The notes beneath the pieces were generated by a model. The model was not told the origin of the DNA, ran no database searches, and worked only from the letters and a program-made list of their open reading frames with translations. 64,000 nucleotides of DNA from Candidatus Skiveiella danica (GTDB lineage: Bacteria > Pseudomonadota > Gammaproteobacteria > Burkholderiales > Burkholderiaceae_C): positions 62,001-126,000 of the forward strand of contig JADKHE010000005.1 of the NCBI GenBank assembly GCA_016721925.1. Reading direction: 5' to 3'. The number at the start of each line of letters is the position of its first letter. The stretch's first letter is position 1. The translations under genes and the position numbers were made by a program. This document shows positions 8,543 through 18,107 of the stretch, one piece after another.

Positions 8543-9091
8543 ATGACGTCAACCCGCTCCCGATCGCTGCTGGCCGCGCTGGCCACCTTCTCCGCCATCC
8601 TTCTCCTGCACCCTGCGCAGGCCAAGCCGCCGGCCAAACCGGCCACGCCGCCTGGCCCGTTGCCAGCCTGCCTGCTGACGCTGGAAGTGCGCCAGGTGCA
8701 CTGGACGCTGGACCCGCTGGAGCACGCAAAGGACCACATCAACGCGCTGCAGTTCGACGTCCCGGCCGACCCGGCCTTCTGCAAGGACGTGAAAGTGGGC
8801 ACCCTGCTGGACGACAAATTCCGCTGGGGCAGCTGGCTGTTCCGGCAGAACTACGGCCAGTGGAGCGTGCGCGTGGTGGGCAAGCGCATCAACGGCGTGC
8901 CCGAGGGCATGACGGTGCCCGTGCCGCAGGCCAGCACAGTGCCGCCGCCGATGGCGCCATCAGCTGTGACGCCGGCAGCGGCAGCCAACGCACCGGCCAC
9001 GCCAGCCCGCCCGTCCACCGCGCCCTATGACCCGGGCCCGGCACCGGCGCTGGAGCCGGTCTTGAAACCCATTGGAGGTGAAGCGCGGTAG
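8543..9091 (+). CDS. Secreted hypothetical protein
   Basis: 182 residues with a clear signal peptide (SLLAALATFSAILLLHPAQA, cleavage near AQA). The mature part begins with a Lys/Pro-rich stretch, has a globular segment of about 90 residues with two Cys (LPACLLTLEV and AFCKDVKVG) that may form a disulfide, and ends in a Pro/Ala-rich tail. The WGSWLFRQNYGQWSVRVVGKRI core looks conserved but I do not recognise it. Probably periplasmic. The preceding 129 bp (8414-8542) hold only a weak CCGGGT/ACCCGG hairpin around 8441-8465. Confidence 0.65.
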   Translation: MTSTRSRSLLAALATFSAILLLHPAQAKPPAKPATPPGPLPACLLTLEVRQVHWTLDPLEHAKDHINALQFDVPADPAFCKDVKVGTLLDDKFRWGSWLFRQNYGQWSVRVVGKRINGVPEGMTVPVPQASTVPPPMAPSAVTPAAAANAPATPARPSTAPYDPGPAPALEPVLKPIGGEAR

Positions 9092-9140
9092 CCCTGAGCC
9101 GCCCAAACAGGTTCTGAGCCCTGGTTTCCGCGGAAAATAC

Positions 9141-9202
9141 AAGGAAATCTGCCAAAACCCATCGCGAAATGGTCACTGACAGCTACCAAAACGATAGCAA
9201 AA
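9141..9202 (-). repeat. Dispersed AT-richer repeat, copy 2
   Basis: Diverged copy; core reads GACCATTTCGCGATGGGT. Intergenic, 150 bp gap between the secreted protein and the end of glnS, which otherwise shows nothing. Confidence 0.6.
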
Positions 9203-9242
9203 ACTCTTTCAGTTCATCCAAGGTTGGTTCTGTGGCCGAACT

Positions 9243-11077
9243 TCATTTCCCCCACGAATCCTTCAACCCCGTCACCCGGTTGAACACCGCCTTGCCCCCC
9301 ACCCCGTGGTCCTGGCGGTCGGCCACAAAGTAGCCGAAGCGCTCGAACTGGAACTTCTCGTCCGGCTTGGCGGCGGCCAGTGACGGCTCCACGTAGGCGG
9401 TCACCACTTTCAGGCTGTCGGGGTTCAGGCTTTCCAGGAAGTCCTTGCCGCCGGCGTCGGGCTGGGCGTCCTTGAACAGGCGGTCGTACAGGCGCACTTC
9501 GGCCTGCACGCCGTCGGCCACGCCCACCCAGGTGATGGCGGCCTTGGCTTTCACGCGGTCGGCGCCGGGGGTGCCGCTCTTGGTGTCGGCAATGACCTTG
9601 GCGTGCACTTCGGTGACCCGGCCGTCGGCGTCCTTGGCGCCCACGCCGGTGCATTCGATGACGTAGCCGCCTTTCAGGCGCACGATGTTGCCGGGGAACA
9701 GGCGCTTGTAGCCCTTGGGCGGCACTTCTTCAAAGTCTTCCCGCTCAATCCACACCTCGCGGCCGATCTTGAACACGCGCTCGGGCGGCGGCGTCTGGCC
9801 ATCAAGCAAGGCGCTGTGGGGCAGGGCCGGCTGGATGCAGTCTTCCAGGTAGGCGTCGCTGCCAAAGACCTCGCCCCAGTTGGTCAGCACCAGTTTCACC
9901 GGGTCCAGCACGGCCATGCCGCGGTGGGCCTTGTTTTCCAGGTCTTCGCGCAGGCAGCCTTCCAGGGTGCTGTAGTCGATCCAGCTGTCGCTCTTGGTCA
10001 CGCCGATGCGCTCGGCAAAGAGCTGCAGCGCCTCGGGCGTGTAGCCGCGCCGGCGCAGGCCCACGATGGTGGGCATGCGGGGGTCGTCCCAGCCGCTCAC
10101 CTTCTGGTCGTACACCAGCTGCGCCAGCTTGCGCTTGCTGGTGATCACGTAGGTGAGGTTCAGGCGCGCAAATTCATACTGGCGCGGGTGCGGCTGCGCC
10201 AGCAGGCCGCCTTCGCACAGGCGGTCCAGCAGCCAGTCGTAGAACGGGCGCTGGTCTTCAAACTCCAGCGTGCAGATGCTGTGGGTGATCTGCTCCAGCG
10301 CGTCTTCGATGGGGTGGGCGTAGGTGTACATCGGGTAGATGCACCATTTGTCGCCGGTGTTGTGGTGGGTGGCGCGGCGGATGCGGTAGATGGCCGGGTC
10401 GCGCATGTTGATGTTGGGGCTGGCCATGTCGATCTTGGCGCGCAGCACCATGGCGCCGTCTTCGTGCTGGCCGTCGCGCATCTCGCGAAAGCGCGCCAGG
10501 TTCTCGGCCGGGCTGCGGGTGCGAAAGGGGCTGTCCACGCCGGGCTTGCCGAAGTCGCCGCGGTTGGCGCGCATTTCTTCGGCGGTCTGCTCGTCCACGT
10601 AGGCATGGCCGGCTTCGATCAGGTATTCGGCCGCGCGGTACATGAAGTCGAAGTAGTCGCTGGCCTGGTAGAGGTGGTGCTCGGTCTGGCCGTTGAAGGT
10701 CGAATCCCAGCTGAAGCCCAGCCACTTCACCGCGTCCAGGATGGAGTTGACGTACTCCTTGTCTTCCTTCTCCGGGTTGGTGTCGTCAAAGCGCATGTGG
10801 CACACGCCGCCGTAGTCGCGCGCCAGGGCCAAAGTTCAGGCAGATGCTTTTGGCATGGCCCACGTGCAGGTAGCCGTTGGGCTCGGGCGGAAAGCGGGTG
10901 CGGATTTTGGCCGGGTCGGGCTGGCCCTGCTGCGTGGTGGGCGGCATCGCCGGGGGTGCCTGCCCAGCGGCGCTGGGCGTAGGTGCCCTGTTCCAGGTCT
11001 TTTTCGATGATCTGGCGCAGGAAGTTGCTGACTTTGGGGGCTTCGGCGGCGGTGTTTTTGTCGGTGGGGGAGCTCAT
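9243..11077 (-). pseudogene. glnS: Glutaminyl-tRNA synthetase, frame broken twice
   Basis: Class I aminoacyl-tRNA synthetase charging tRNA-Gln. The N-terminus (MSSPTDKNTAAEAPKVSNFLRQIIEKDLE), the HIGH-like HVGHAKSI, MRFDDTNPEKE, the KMSKS-like TSKRKLAQLV and the two C-terminal anticodon-binding barrels are all present, about 610 residues. Two single-base excesses break the frame: a CCC at 10925-10927, where removing one base restores AAGQPDPAKIRTRFPPEPNG, and a GGG at 10826-10828, where removing one restores LNFGLARDYGG. Both are in homopolymers and nothing else is lost, so sequencing error is much more likely than real inactivation. Confidence 0.93.
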
Positions 11078-11224
11078 GGGTTCATTTTAGGGGGCGGGGG
11101 GGCCGGCGTTACATCTGGCAACGGCCTTCACGCAACAGAAGCCAACCAGATCGTAGGGTGCCGCGTTAGACCGGTACGCCCACCTGCCATCCTGTCGGTG
11201 GTGCGCAATTTCCAGGAGACTGAC

Positions 11225-11674
11225 ATGCGCTTCAACCTTCTTTCTTCCCTTCGCCGCCAGGGCGTCCGCGCCGGCATGATCGCGGCGGTTGGCGTCGCCG
11301 CATGGGCGGCCGCCGGCGCAGCCCAGGCGGGCAGCAATGTGTACTGGTCGGTGGGTGTCGCGGCACCCGGCGTGCAAGTGGGCGTGGCCAATGCGCCGGC
11401 CGTCTACGGTGGCTCGGTCTATGGGGGCCCCGTCTACGGCGCGCCGGCTTATGTGCAATCGGCGCCGGTCTATGTCCAGCCGGCTCCGGTTTATGCGGCG
11501 CCTGCGCCGGTGTACTACCGCCCGCGCGTGGTGGCACCCGTGGTCTACCGCCCGGTGGTGCGGCCGTATGCCTACGGCTATCGCCATCACCAACACGGCC
11601 CGCGCCCGGTGCCTTATTACGCCCCCGGCGCCTATGGGGTGGGCCCGGCCGCCACGGTGGGCTATGGTCCCTGA
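11225..11674 (+). CDS. Secreted Tyr/Pro/Val-rich repeat protein
   Basis: 149 residues. A signal peptide (GMIAAVGVAAWAAAGAAQA) precedes a low-complexity mature region built from repeats of the form VYGGxVYGG, then APVYVQPAPVYAAP, then VYRPVV. Such Tyr/Pro-rich exported proteins are common in Burkholderiales and usually annotated as hypothetical; a surface or matrix role is only a guess. The ATG at 11225 follows AGGAG eight bases upstream. Its 3' end overlaps by about 13 bp the converging end of the LytTR regulator gene if that reading frame is corrected. Confidence 0.7.
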   Translation: MRFNLLSSLRRQGVRAGMIAAVGVAAWAAAGAAQAGSNVYWSVGVAAPGVQVGVANAPAVYGGSVYGGPVYGAPAYVQSAPVYVQPAPVYAAPAPVYYRPRVVAPVVYRPVVRPYAYGYRHHQHGPRPVPYYAPGAYGVGPAATVGYGP

Positions 11675-12568
11675 GCGGCGCGCTCGCTGAATAGCCCGCA
11701 GCGGGCCCGGTGAATGCCGGGCCGATTGCTTTCCATGGCGCGGAACAGGTGGGCGTACAACCGGCTGACGGCCAGGCGCTCCGGGCCGCCCGCGCAGGCT
11801 CAGGCTCAGCTTGCCGGCCTCGTCGCGGGTCACGGTGTCGATCAGGCTGGCCCGCACCACGGTGCCGCGGTGGATCTGCCAGAACACCTGGGGGTCCAGC
11901 TGGGCGATCAGCTCTTTCAGCGGGGTGCGGATCAGGTATTCGGCACCGGCGGTGAGCACGCGCAGGTACTTGTCGGCCGCCTCGAAATACAGCACCTCGT
12001 CAACCGGCACCATGCGGATGGACGCGCCCAGTGCACCGGGCAGGCTGGCGGCGATCACGCTCAGGCGCGGTGCGGCGCCGCCCCCTTCGGCCGCCAGCAG
12101 GCCACGCAGACGCTCCAGCATGGGCTCCATGGCTGCTTCAGTTTCGATAGCTGAAACTGACCGTTTCGCGCTGGCTTTGCGCAATTTTTCCACTGTTTTT
12201 TGCAAACGGGCGGCCTGCACGGGCTTGAGCAGGTAGTCCACGGCCTGCGCCTCGAAGGCCTGCACCGCGTATTCGTCGTAGGCGGTGACAAACACCAGCG
12301 CCGGAAAGGCACGGTCCGGCGCGTCGGCCGGTGGCCACTGGTCGGCCAGCTCGGCGGCGGCCTCCAGCCCGGACAACCCCGGCATGCGGATGTCGAAAAA
12401 CAGCACGTCGGGCGCCAGCGCCATCGCCTGCTTCACGGCCGACAAGCCGTCGCCCACGCTGGCCACCACCTTCAGCTCGGGCCAGGCCCGCGCCAGTTCG
12501 GCCTGTAGCGCGGCGGCCAGCAGGGGTTCGTCTTCGGCGATCAGGGCGGTGGGGGCGGGTGCGTTCAT
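11662..12568 (-). pseudogene. LytTR-family response regulator, C-terminal frameshift
   Basis: Response regulator with an N-terminal receiver (LIAEDEPLL, phospho-acceptor Asp in VLFFDIRMPG, conserved Thr in VFVTAYD, Lys in LLKPV) and a C-terminal LytTR DNA-binding domain (VDEVLYFEAADKYLRVLT, FWQIHRGTVVRASLI). An extra G in the GGG at 11783-11785 shifts the last part; correcting it gives RPERLAVSRLYAHLFRAM, the normal LytTR end, and an extended stop at 11662. A dispersed repeat sits in the linker between domains (about residues 123-142). It pairs with the kinase at 13998-15059; the flavoprotein gene lies between them, 12 bp upstream of this start. Confidence 0.85.
12141..12200 (+). repeat. Dispersed AT-richer repeat, copy 3
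   Basis: GATAGCTGAAACTGACCG followed by a diverged core and a T-rich tail. Inside the LytTR regulator gene, encoding its interdomain linker in the antisense orientation. Confidence 0.6.
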
Positions 12569-12579
12569 GCGGCGGGCCT

Positions 12580-13973
12580 TCAGCGGGACATCTGTTTCCA
12601 CAGGCGCGGCTCGATCGAGGCCGCGGCCATGCGTAGGCGGCGTGCGACAGGGGCGTGGCCAGCTCGTGGAACACGATGCGGTCGGCCAGCGCGGGGAACA
12701 GGCGTTTGAACTGTGCCAGCAGGCGCTCCTCGATCCACGACTTGGTGGCTTCGTAATCCTCGGGCCGCGCGCCAAGGTGCGAATCCTTCCAGCGCTCGAA
12801 CACCTCCCAGCCGCAGGGCGCGAGCAGTTCGGCCGTGAAGCCGCCGCTGTGCGCCGGGTCGTTGACCGAGCCGAAGGAGACGAACACCGAGGGCGCGTCG
12901 GTGTCGGTGGGGTCGTTCCAGTCCAGCGCGTCGGGCCCGGCCGGGGTTTCGTAGATCCAGTGGTTGGCGCCGTTGATGCCCGCATCGCGGATGTCGCCCT
13001 CAAAACCCAGAAACAGCGCCACGTAGGTGCCGCTGGGCTTGAAGGTGGCGATTTCGGCCTGCCAGCCGGGCGCGGCCTCGCGCGGCAGGGCTCGGGCCGT
13101 GTTGGCCGCACCCATGGCCGAGACGATGGCCGGCGCGCGCTCGACCTCGCCCGACTGCAGCCGCACGCCGCAGGCGCGCCCGCGCTCCATTTCGATGCCG
13201 GCCACGGTGGCCGAGGTGCGCAGCTCGCCGCCGGCGGCCCGCACGGTGGCGCCCAGGCTTTCGGCAAAGCGCTGCGGCCCGCCCACCGGGTACCAGGCGC
13301 CGTGGGTGTAGCTGCCCAGCACGGCGGCGTGAAGCATCAGCGGCGCCTCGACCGGGGGCAGGCCGTAGTCGCCACCGCGCGCGGCCAGCAGCTGGCGCAG
13401 GATGGGGGTCTTGATCTCGGCCACGGCCTGCGCCACGGTGGTTTTCGCGGCCTCACGCAGCGCACCGCCGCGCACCCAGCCCATCAGCGTGGCGGCCGGC
13501 CTGGGCAGGCCATGCAGGGGTAGGCTTCGCATGGCGGCGCGGGTGGCTTTGCGGAAATCCTGCGCGTAACGCTCCAGCGCGGCAGCTTCTTCCGGAAACA
13601 GCGCCTTCAGGCGCGTGATGTTGTCCGACTCCGGTGCGCCAAAGCTGAAGCTGAACTCGCCGCCCGGCTGTGACGGATCGTTCAGGCGCACGGTGTCGAA
13701 GTGCTTGGGCAGCGGGGCAAACTGCAGGCTGCCGTCGCCCAGCCAGCCCAGGAGCCGGCCAAAGCTGCCTGCCGCGCCGCTCTGCGGGCCGACACCGCCG
13801 ATGTAGTGCAGCCCGGTGGCGAAGCGGAATCCCTGCCGCTCGAAGGTCTGTGTCATGCCGCCCAGCACGAAATGCTGTTCCAGCACCAGCACACGCAGGT
13901 CGCAGCGGGCCAGCGCGGCGGCGGCGGTGAGCCCGCCGATGCCGGAGCCGATGACGATGGCATCCCAATCCAT
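12580..13973 (-). pseudogene. Phytoene-desaturase-like FAD oxidoreductase with internal deletion
   Basis: NAD(P)/FAD flavoprotein related to CrtI, retinol saturase and carotenoid isomerases. The N-terminal dinucleotide site is VIGSGIGGLTAAAALA, followed by LEQHFVLGGMTQTF and FATGLHYIGG. Sequence is normal up to HELATPLSHAAY, then jumps within a few bases, in another frame, to MAAASIEPRLWKQMSR and a TGA at 12582. In homologs these two segments are separated by about 50 residues containing the second FAD-contact motif, so that part is missing. This is a real or assembly-level deletion, not a one-base error. It lies between a sensor kinase gene and its regulator gene. Confidence 0.8.
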
Positions 13974-13997
13974 GATGAGCGTCCCTGTGGTGGTGTC

Positions 13998-15059
13998 TTA
14001 GGTGGCGGGGTTCGGTGCCGGAAGGTGGATGCGGATCACCGTGCCCTGTCCGGGCGCGGACTGCAGATCCACCTGGCCGCGGCCGTCGTAGGCGGTGGCC
14101 ACGCGCTCGCGCACCTGCGCCAGGCCGAAGCGGCTGCCACCGGTGGTGGCCGGCGCAGCGGGGTCGAAGCCCGCGCCGGTGTCGGCCACTTCCAGCAGGA
14201 GGCCGGCGCCTTCAGCTTGCGCACGCACGGTGATGTGGCCACCGTCCACCTGGGGCTCCAGCCCGTGGCGGATGGCGTTTTCCACCAGCGGCTGCAGCAG
14301 CAGCGGCGGAACGGGCACGTCGCGCAGCGCGTCGGGCAGTTCCAGCGTGCTGCCCAGGCGCGGGCCCATGCGGATGGCCATCAGCGCCAGGTAGTCTTCC
14401 AGCCGCGCGAACTCGGCCGACAGCGGGTGGGCGGTGGCACGCGAGCCGCTGAGCGTGGCGCGCAGGTAGCGGTTCATGTGGTCCAGCATGATCTGGGCGC
14501 GGGGCGGGTCGATGCCGATCAGCGCGCGCAGGTTGGCCAGCGTGTTGAACAGCATGTGCGGCTCCAGCTGCGTCTCCAGCAGCTTCAAGCGCGCTTCGCT
14601 GGCCTGGCGGCCGGCCTCCACCATCTTGCGTTCCAGGTAGGCGCTCTTGCTGGCCGCATAGAAGTAGTAGCTGCCGACAACGCCGGCCAGCACGGTGATC
14701 AGGATCGAGTTGCGCAGTTCCACCGCACGGTCCACCGGCGGCGCGCCGGCGTACCAGCCAAACGTGCGGCAGCCGAGGTCGGCCAGCGCATTGCCCAGCA
14801 GATAGCCCACGGCGATGCCACCGGCCACCAGCAGCGGCCCGGCCACGCCCGAGGGCCAACCGGTTTCCGCCGCTGAGGGAAACAGGTGGCGGCCGAGGTC
14901 GATGATCGCCCAGGTGAACAGGCCGATGGCCAGCGAATAGCCACCGGCGGCGCCTACGGCCGCTCAGGCATGAAGATGACCTGCAGCGTGGCCACCCCCA
15001 GGCAGAAGGCCATGACCTGCAGCAGGTGCTGCAGCTTGGAGATCAGGTCGATTTTCACG
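13998..15059 (-). pseudogene. LytS-type sensor histidine kinase, frameshift near the start
   Basis: Membrane histidine kinase of the His_kinase/LytS class. A GTG at 15059 starts KIDLISKLQHLLQVMAFCLGVATLQVIFMPERP; one base is missing near 14960, after which GYSLAIGLFTWAIIDLG and further membrane helices continue. The phospho-accepting His is in LLETQLEPHMLFNTLANL and the ATPase domain shows LLLQPLVENAIRHGLEP, VADTGAGFD and FGLAQVRERV. The start codon overlaps the stop of the 2TM gene as GTGA, so translation is probably coupled. A shorter reading from the GTG at 14846 would lose the first helices and is not preferred. Partner regulator is at 11662-12568. Confidence 0.85.
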
Positions 15060-15360
15060 GCGTGCCGCCAGGCCCCTGCTGGCGCTGCAGGCGCTCGCGC
15101 TCCTTTTGCACCAGGCGCTCGCGCAGGCCGCCGCCGGTACCCAGCATGAAGACCGAAATGCCGTGCAGCGTCAGGCCCAGGCCCCAGCCCAGCAACGGAA
15201 ATACCGACCACGGGCGGCTGCCGAAGCCGTAGTGCGACATCCCGAAAAACACCAGATTGACCAGCACATAGACCGTGGCGTGTACGTACCAGCCGAGTTT
15301 GGCGCCGGCGCGTTTGCGTGCCAGCCGTTCGAGTTGTTCGGGGGAGAGGGGAGAGGTCAT
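15055..15360 (-). CDS. 2TM domain membrane protein
   Basis: 101 residues with two transmembrane helices (GWYVHATVYVLVNLVFFGMSHYG and SVFPLLGWGLGLTLHGISVFML) flanked by charged ends, the bacterial 2TM domain pattern. Such genes are usually found next to LytTR or LytS-type systems, as here: its TGA overlaps the GTG of the kinase gene. A role as an accessory to the sensor is inferred from this coupling. A paralog with the same layout lies at 16522-16848. Confidence 0.82.
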   Translation of the reverse strand: MTSPLSPEQLERLARKRAGAKLGWYVHATVYVLVNLVFFGMSHYGFGSRPWSVFPLLGWGLGLTLHGISVFMLGTGGGLRERLVQKERERLQRQQGPGGTP

Positions 15361-15477
15361 GGTGGGCTTCTTGGAAGGGTGCGGATGATTCTAGGCGGCC
15401 AGCAGGGCAACGAGGAGAAAGAGCGTGCTCAGCATGATCGTGGCCTTGCGGTCGGCCTTGTAATCGGTTGTGAGTCG

Positions 15478-16511
15478 TCAGGGCAGCAGATGCAGGCGGA
15501 AGAACGAGGCGATCTGGCGGTCGACCTCGGGCAGCTGGTTGCGGCTGAAGCCCGGCGGATCGCCAAGCAGCTGGCGTTCCACCTCGCCCAGCACGGCGGC
15601 TGGCGGCAGCGGCGACAAGAGGATGCTGTGGCCTCCATTCGGCAGATGGGCGATCCGCACGGCGTGCACGCGCGCAGCACGGCATCGCTGTGCCAGCGCG
15701 GCGTCAGCCAGATGTCGCGGCCCGCGGTCACCAACCCCAGTGGAATCGGCGGACGAGCCAGGGACGCCGGGTCGAAGTCGGCCGCGGCAGGCACGCCGGC
15801 CACCGCGGCGGCGATGCGCGGGTCATGGTGTTCGACCAGCGTTTCGTCGTCAAAGCGCTGGCGCAGCACGCCGATGGCCGCTGACTTCTTCATGCCATCG
15901 AAAAGGCCGCCGTTCAGCAAGGTGAACGTGCCGACGCAGGCATTGAAGTCCTCGGCGATGTGGGCCTCGCAGTGACGCAGAAAGCGCGCGGGCGACCAGC
16001 GGCCGCCGGCCAGGCTCAGCGCCGTGTGGCCGCCGGCGGACTGGCCCACGACCCCCACCTTGTTCAGGTCCAGCAGGGGCGCAAACCGAGCGTCCCGCGC
16101 CACCGCATCGATGGCGCGCGAGACCTCTGCGGGGCGCTGTTTCCAGCTGTCCGGGCCGGGTGCGGAGGTGTCCTTGTAGTTGTCGCCGCGGTGCTCGGGC
16201 AGGGCGAGCACGAATCCGACGTCGACCAGCGCCTGCGCCAGGTCGGTGTGGACCCAGGGGGCGCCGCCGGAGCCGTGAGACAAGACGATCAGCCGCCGGT
16301 TGCCGGCGATGGCCCGGCCATTCCAGGCCACGGTGGGGTTGAACGGCCCGCGCGCCACGGGGGCGGCCGGGCTGTCGGACGCATAGAACACTGTCACCGG
16401 GCCGTCGCCCTTCAGGCCGGGCAATTCCGTCAGACCCATGCTGGCGTGGGCCACGGTGCTGCACAGTGCGAAGGCAGCAAGGAGGCGGACGAGGAACCGT
16501 CGGCGCATCAT
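15478..16511 (-). pseudogene. Secreted alpha/beta hydrolase (dienelactone-hydrolase-like), frameshifted
   Basis: About 344 residues. A signal peptide (FLVRLLAAFALCSTVAHA) precedes an alpha/beta-hydrolase fold with RLIVLSHGSGG for the oxyanion region, the nucleophile elbow VVGQSAGGH, and an Asp in LVTAGRDIW. The catalytic His is found only after a frameshift near 15670: correcting one missing base gives AVRIAHLPNGGHSILLSPLPP and a normal end at 15478. The shift lies in an alternating CGCG stretch. Without correction the frame runs to 15429 through unrelated sequence. Periplasmic esterase-like function is inferred; substrate unknown. Confidence 0.8.
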
Positions 16512-16521
16512 GAATTCCGGT

Positions 16522-16848
16522 TTACCACGGGTCGCGCTGGCTGGACAGGCGGGCCCGCTCCTGGTCGATCAACCGCTGCTGCAGCCCGCCGCCGCCCAGC
16601 GACAGCCAGACGCCGAGACCGTGCAGCAGCAGGCCCAGGCCCCAGCCCAACGCGGGGAAGATGGCCCAGTTGCGCCCGGTGCCGAAGGCAATCAGCATCA
16701 GCACGGTGTTGACGGCCAGGTAGACCATCGCGTGCACATACCAGCCCATCCGGGCACCGGCGCGCCGGCGGGCGGTGGCCTCCAGGGACGCATCGTCGCT
16801 GACAAGGACAGTGCGCGAGGGCAGGGCGGAAGCGTGAAGGTGTGACAT
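16522..16848 (-). CDS. 2TM domain membrane protein
   Basis: 108 residues, paralogous to the protein at 15055-15360: the sequences GWYVHAMVYLAVNTVLM and FPALGWGLGLLLHGLGVWL match its two helices, and both end in a GGGLxxRLxxxERxRL coil. The N-terminus is longer (MSHLHASALPSRTVLVSDD). The ATG at 16848 has AAGGAG eight bases upstream. It stands alone upstream of the hydrolase gene on the same strand. Function unknown. Confidence 0.82.
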   Translation of the reverse strand: MSHLHASALPSRTVLVSDDASLEATARRRAGARMGWYVHAMVYLAVNTVLMLIAFGTGRNWAIFPALGWGLGLLLHGLGVWLSLGGGGLQQRLIDQERARLSSQRDPW

Positions 16849-16896
16849 GAGGAGGCTCCTTTCAAAGAATGGGGAAGGACGGGTGCGGTGGATCGA

Positions 16897-17415
16897 TCAG
16901 GCTGGGTTGGCCAGGAGTTGGCGCTCCTGCGCCATGGCCAGGCGCCAAAGGCGGGCGGCACGGGCCGCGAACACGCCGCTGAAGGCGCCGTACAGCGCGC
17001 TGACCGGTAGCGCAAAACTCATGTCGTTCGTCTGCACAAGGTGCATCCCCAGCGCAACGCCGACCGCGTACTTGGTGAGGAAGATGCCCATCATCAGCGC
17101 CAGCGGCACGGCGCTGCCGGGCACGGTGAAGCGGCGGCTGGTCGCGTCATAAACCGTGCCGGCGGGTACGGGACGGTTGAACAGGAACAGGAGCACGGCA
17201 ACCGCACCGGCCATCCAGGCGAACAGGGCGGTCGGCACAGCGGAGAAGGCGGACACCGTGCCGTAGAACGAGAAGGCGGCCATGCCGACTGCCAGCAGGG
17301 TGATGCGCGACAGCCCGAGCCGACGGGTGAGTAGCTGGTTGAGGCCGAGCCACAGCAGGGCGGCGAACAGGGCGAAGACCCACTTCGGGGTGTTGGCGAG
17401 GATCTGGAGCAACAT
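16897..17415 (-). CDS. Membrane protein, DUF6622-like
   Basis: 172 residues with about five transmembrane helices (WVFALFAALLWLGLNQLL, ITLLAVGMAAFSFYG, ALFAWMAGAVAVLLFLF, VPLALMMGIFLTKYAVGVAL, VSALYGAFSGVFAARA). It resembles the small integral-membrane DUF6622 family of proteobacteria, of unknown role. The start is set at 17415 because AAAGGA lies six bases before it; an ATG six bases further upstream abuts the ribosome site and is unlikely. It belongs to a group of small membrane-protein genes on the minus strand. Confidence 0.7.
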   Translation of the reverse strand: MLLQILANTPKWVFALFAALLWLGLNQLLTRRLGLSRITLLAVGMAAFSFYGTVSAFSAVPTALFAWMAGAVAVLLFLFNRPVPAGTVYDATSRRFTVPGSAVPLALMMGIFLTKYAVGVALGMHLVQTNDMSFALPVSALYGAFSGVFAARAARLWRLAMAQERQLLANPA

Positions 17416-17476
17416 GAGCATTCCTTTGAGGGGTTGACGGGGGTGATTTAGGACAGGCGAGCGGGTGCTGGCGGAT

Positions 17477-17890
17477 TCAGGTCAGACCCAGCCACTGGCC
17501 CCAGACCAGCTGGCCGAGGTAGCGCGAGGGCAGCAGGGTGAAGACGCCGGCGCCGATGCAGGCCTGGAAATACAGCCTCTGCATGGTCTTGCGGTGGCCA
17601 ACGATGTTCTTTTTGGCCAGGAACCAGAAGGCACCGAACAGGCCAAAGAGAGTGACCGGCACCAGCAAGTGGATCGGGGTGTAGCCGGCGATGTTGGGCA
17701 GGCTGAAATCGCGGATGAACAGCGCCGAGATGGCCGTGGCCAGCATCAGAGTGACCCAGGCGTAGCCGAAAGCGCGGTGCAGGCGGGGCCGCTGGGCAGT
17801 GCCCTTGCGCGCCCACAGGGCGATGGGGCCGGTGACCAGCGCGCCCAGGGCAGCGGTCATGTGGATGGCGATGACGGGGGTGAGTTGCAT
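17477..17890 (-). CDS. DUF2306-type four-helix membrane protein
   Basis: 137 residues, four predicted transmembrane helices. The pattern IHMTAALGALVTGPIALWARKGTAQRPRLHRAFGYAWV, with His residues on two helices, and IGHRKTMQRLYFQA are typical of DUF2306 and may ligate heme or metal, though this is not shown. The ATG at 17890 (MQLTPVIAIH) begins at the first helix; the open frame extends upstream without membrane character. Divergent from the MacA-like gene, separated by 217 bp in which I see no clear promoter. Confidence 0.75.
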   Translation of the reverse strand: MQLTPVIAIHMTAALGALVTGPIALWARKGTAQRPRLHRAFGYAWVTLMLATAISALFIRDFSLPNIAGYTPIHLLVPVTLFGLFGAFWFLAKKNIVGHRKTMQRLYFQACIGAGVFTLLPSRYLGQLVWGQWLGLT

Positions 17891-18107
17891 GGTGGGCTCG
17901 GTTGGGTGGTTCGTTGGGGCGATGGGCGAACTGTGCCGGCCGCCGCGGCTTGCGGCCAGCGGGATGCGACGAAATGCGCCGAGGCGGCGCGAAATGCAGG
18001 AAACGGGCGCCAGTTGAACGGATGGCGGCCGCGGATTTGCCGGTTCTTTACACAGGCGGTCGCCTTGGGCCATGGCGCAGGGAGGCAGCTTTCCTACAAT
18101 CGTTGGC

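Noticed and set aside
11087..13267. A single 726-codon open frame covering the LytTR regulator and more
   Set aside because: Only the middle part encodes recognisable protein; both ends are out-of-frame sequence joined by frameshifts and a missing stop.
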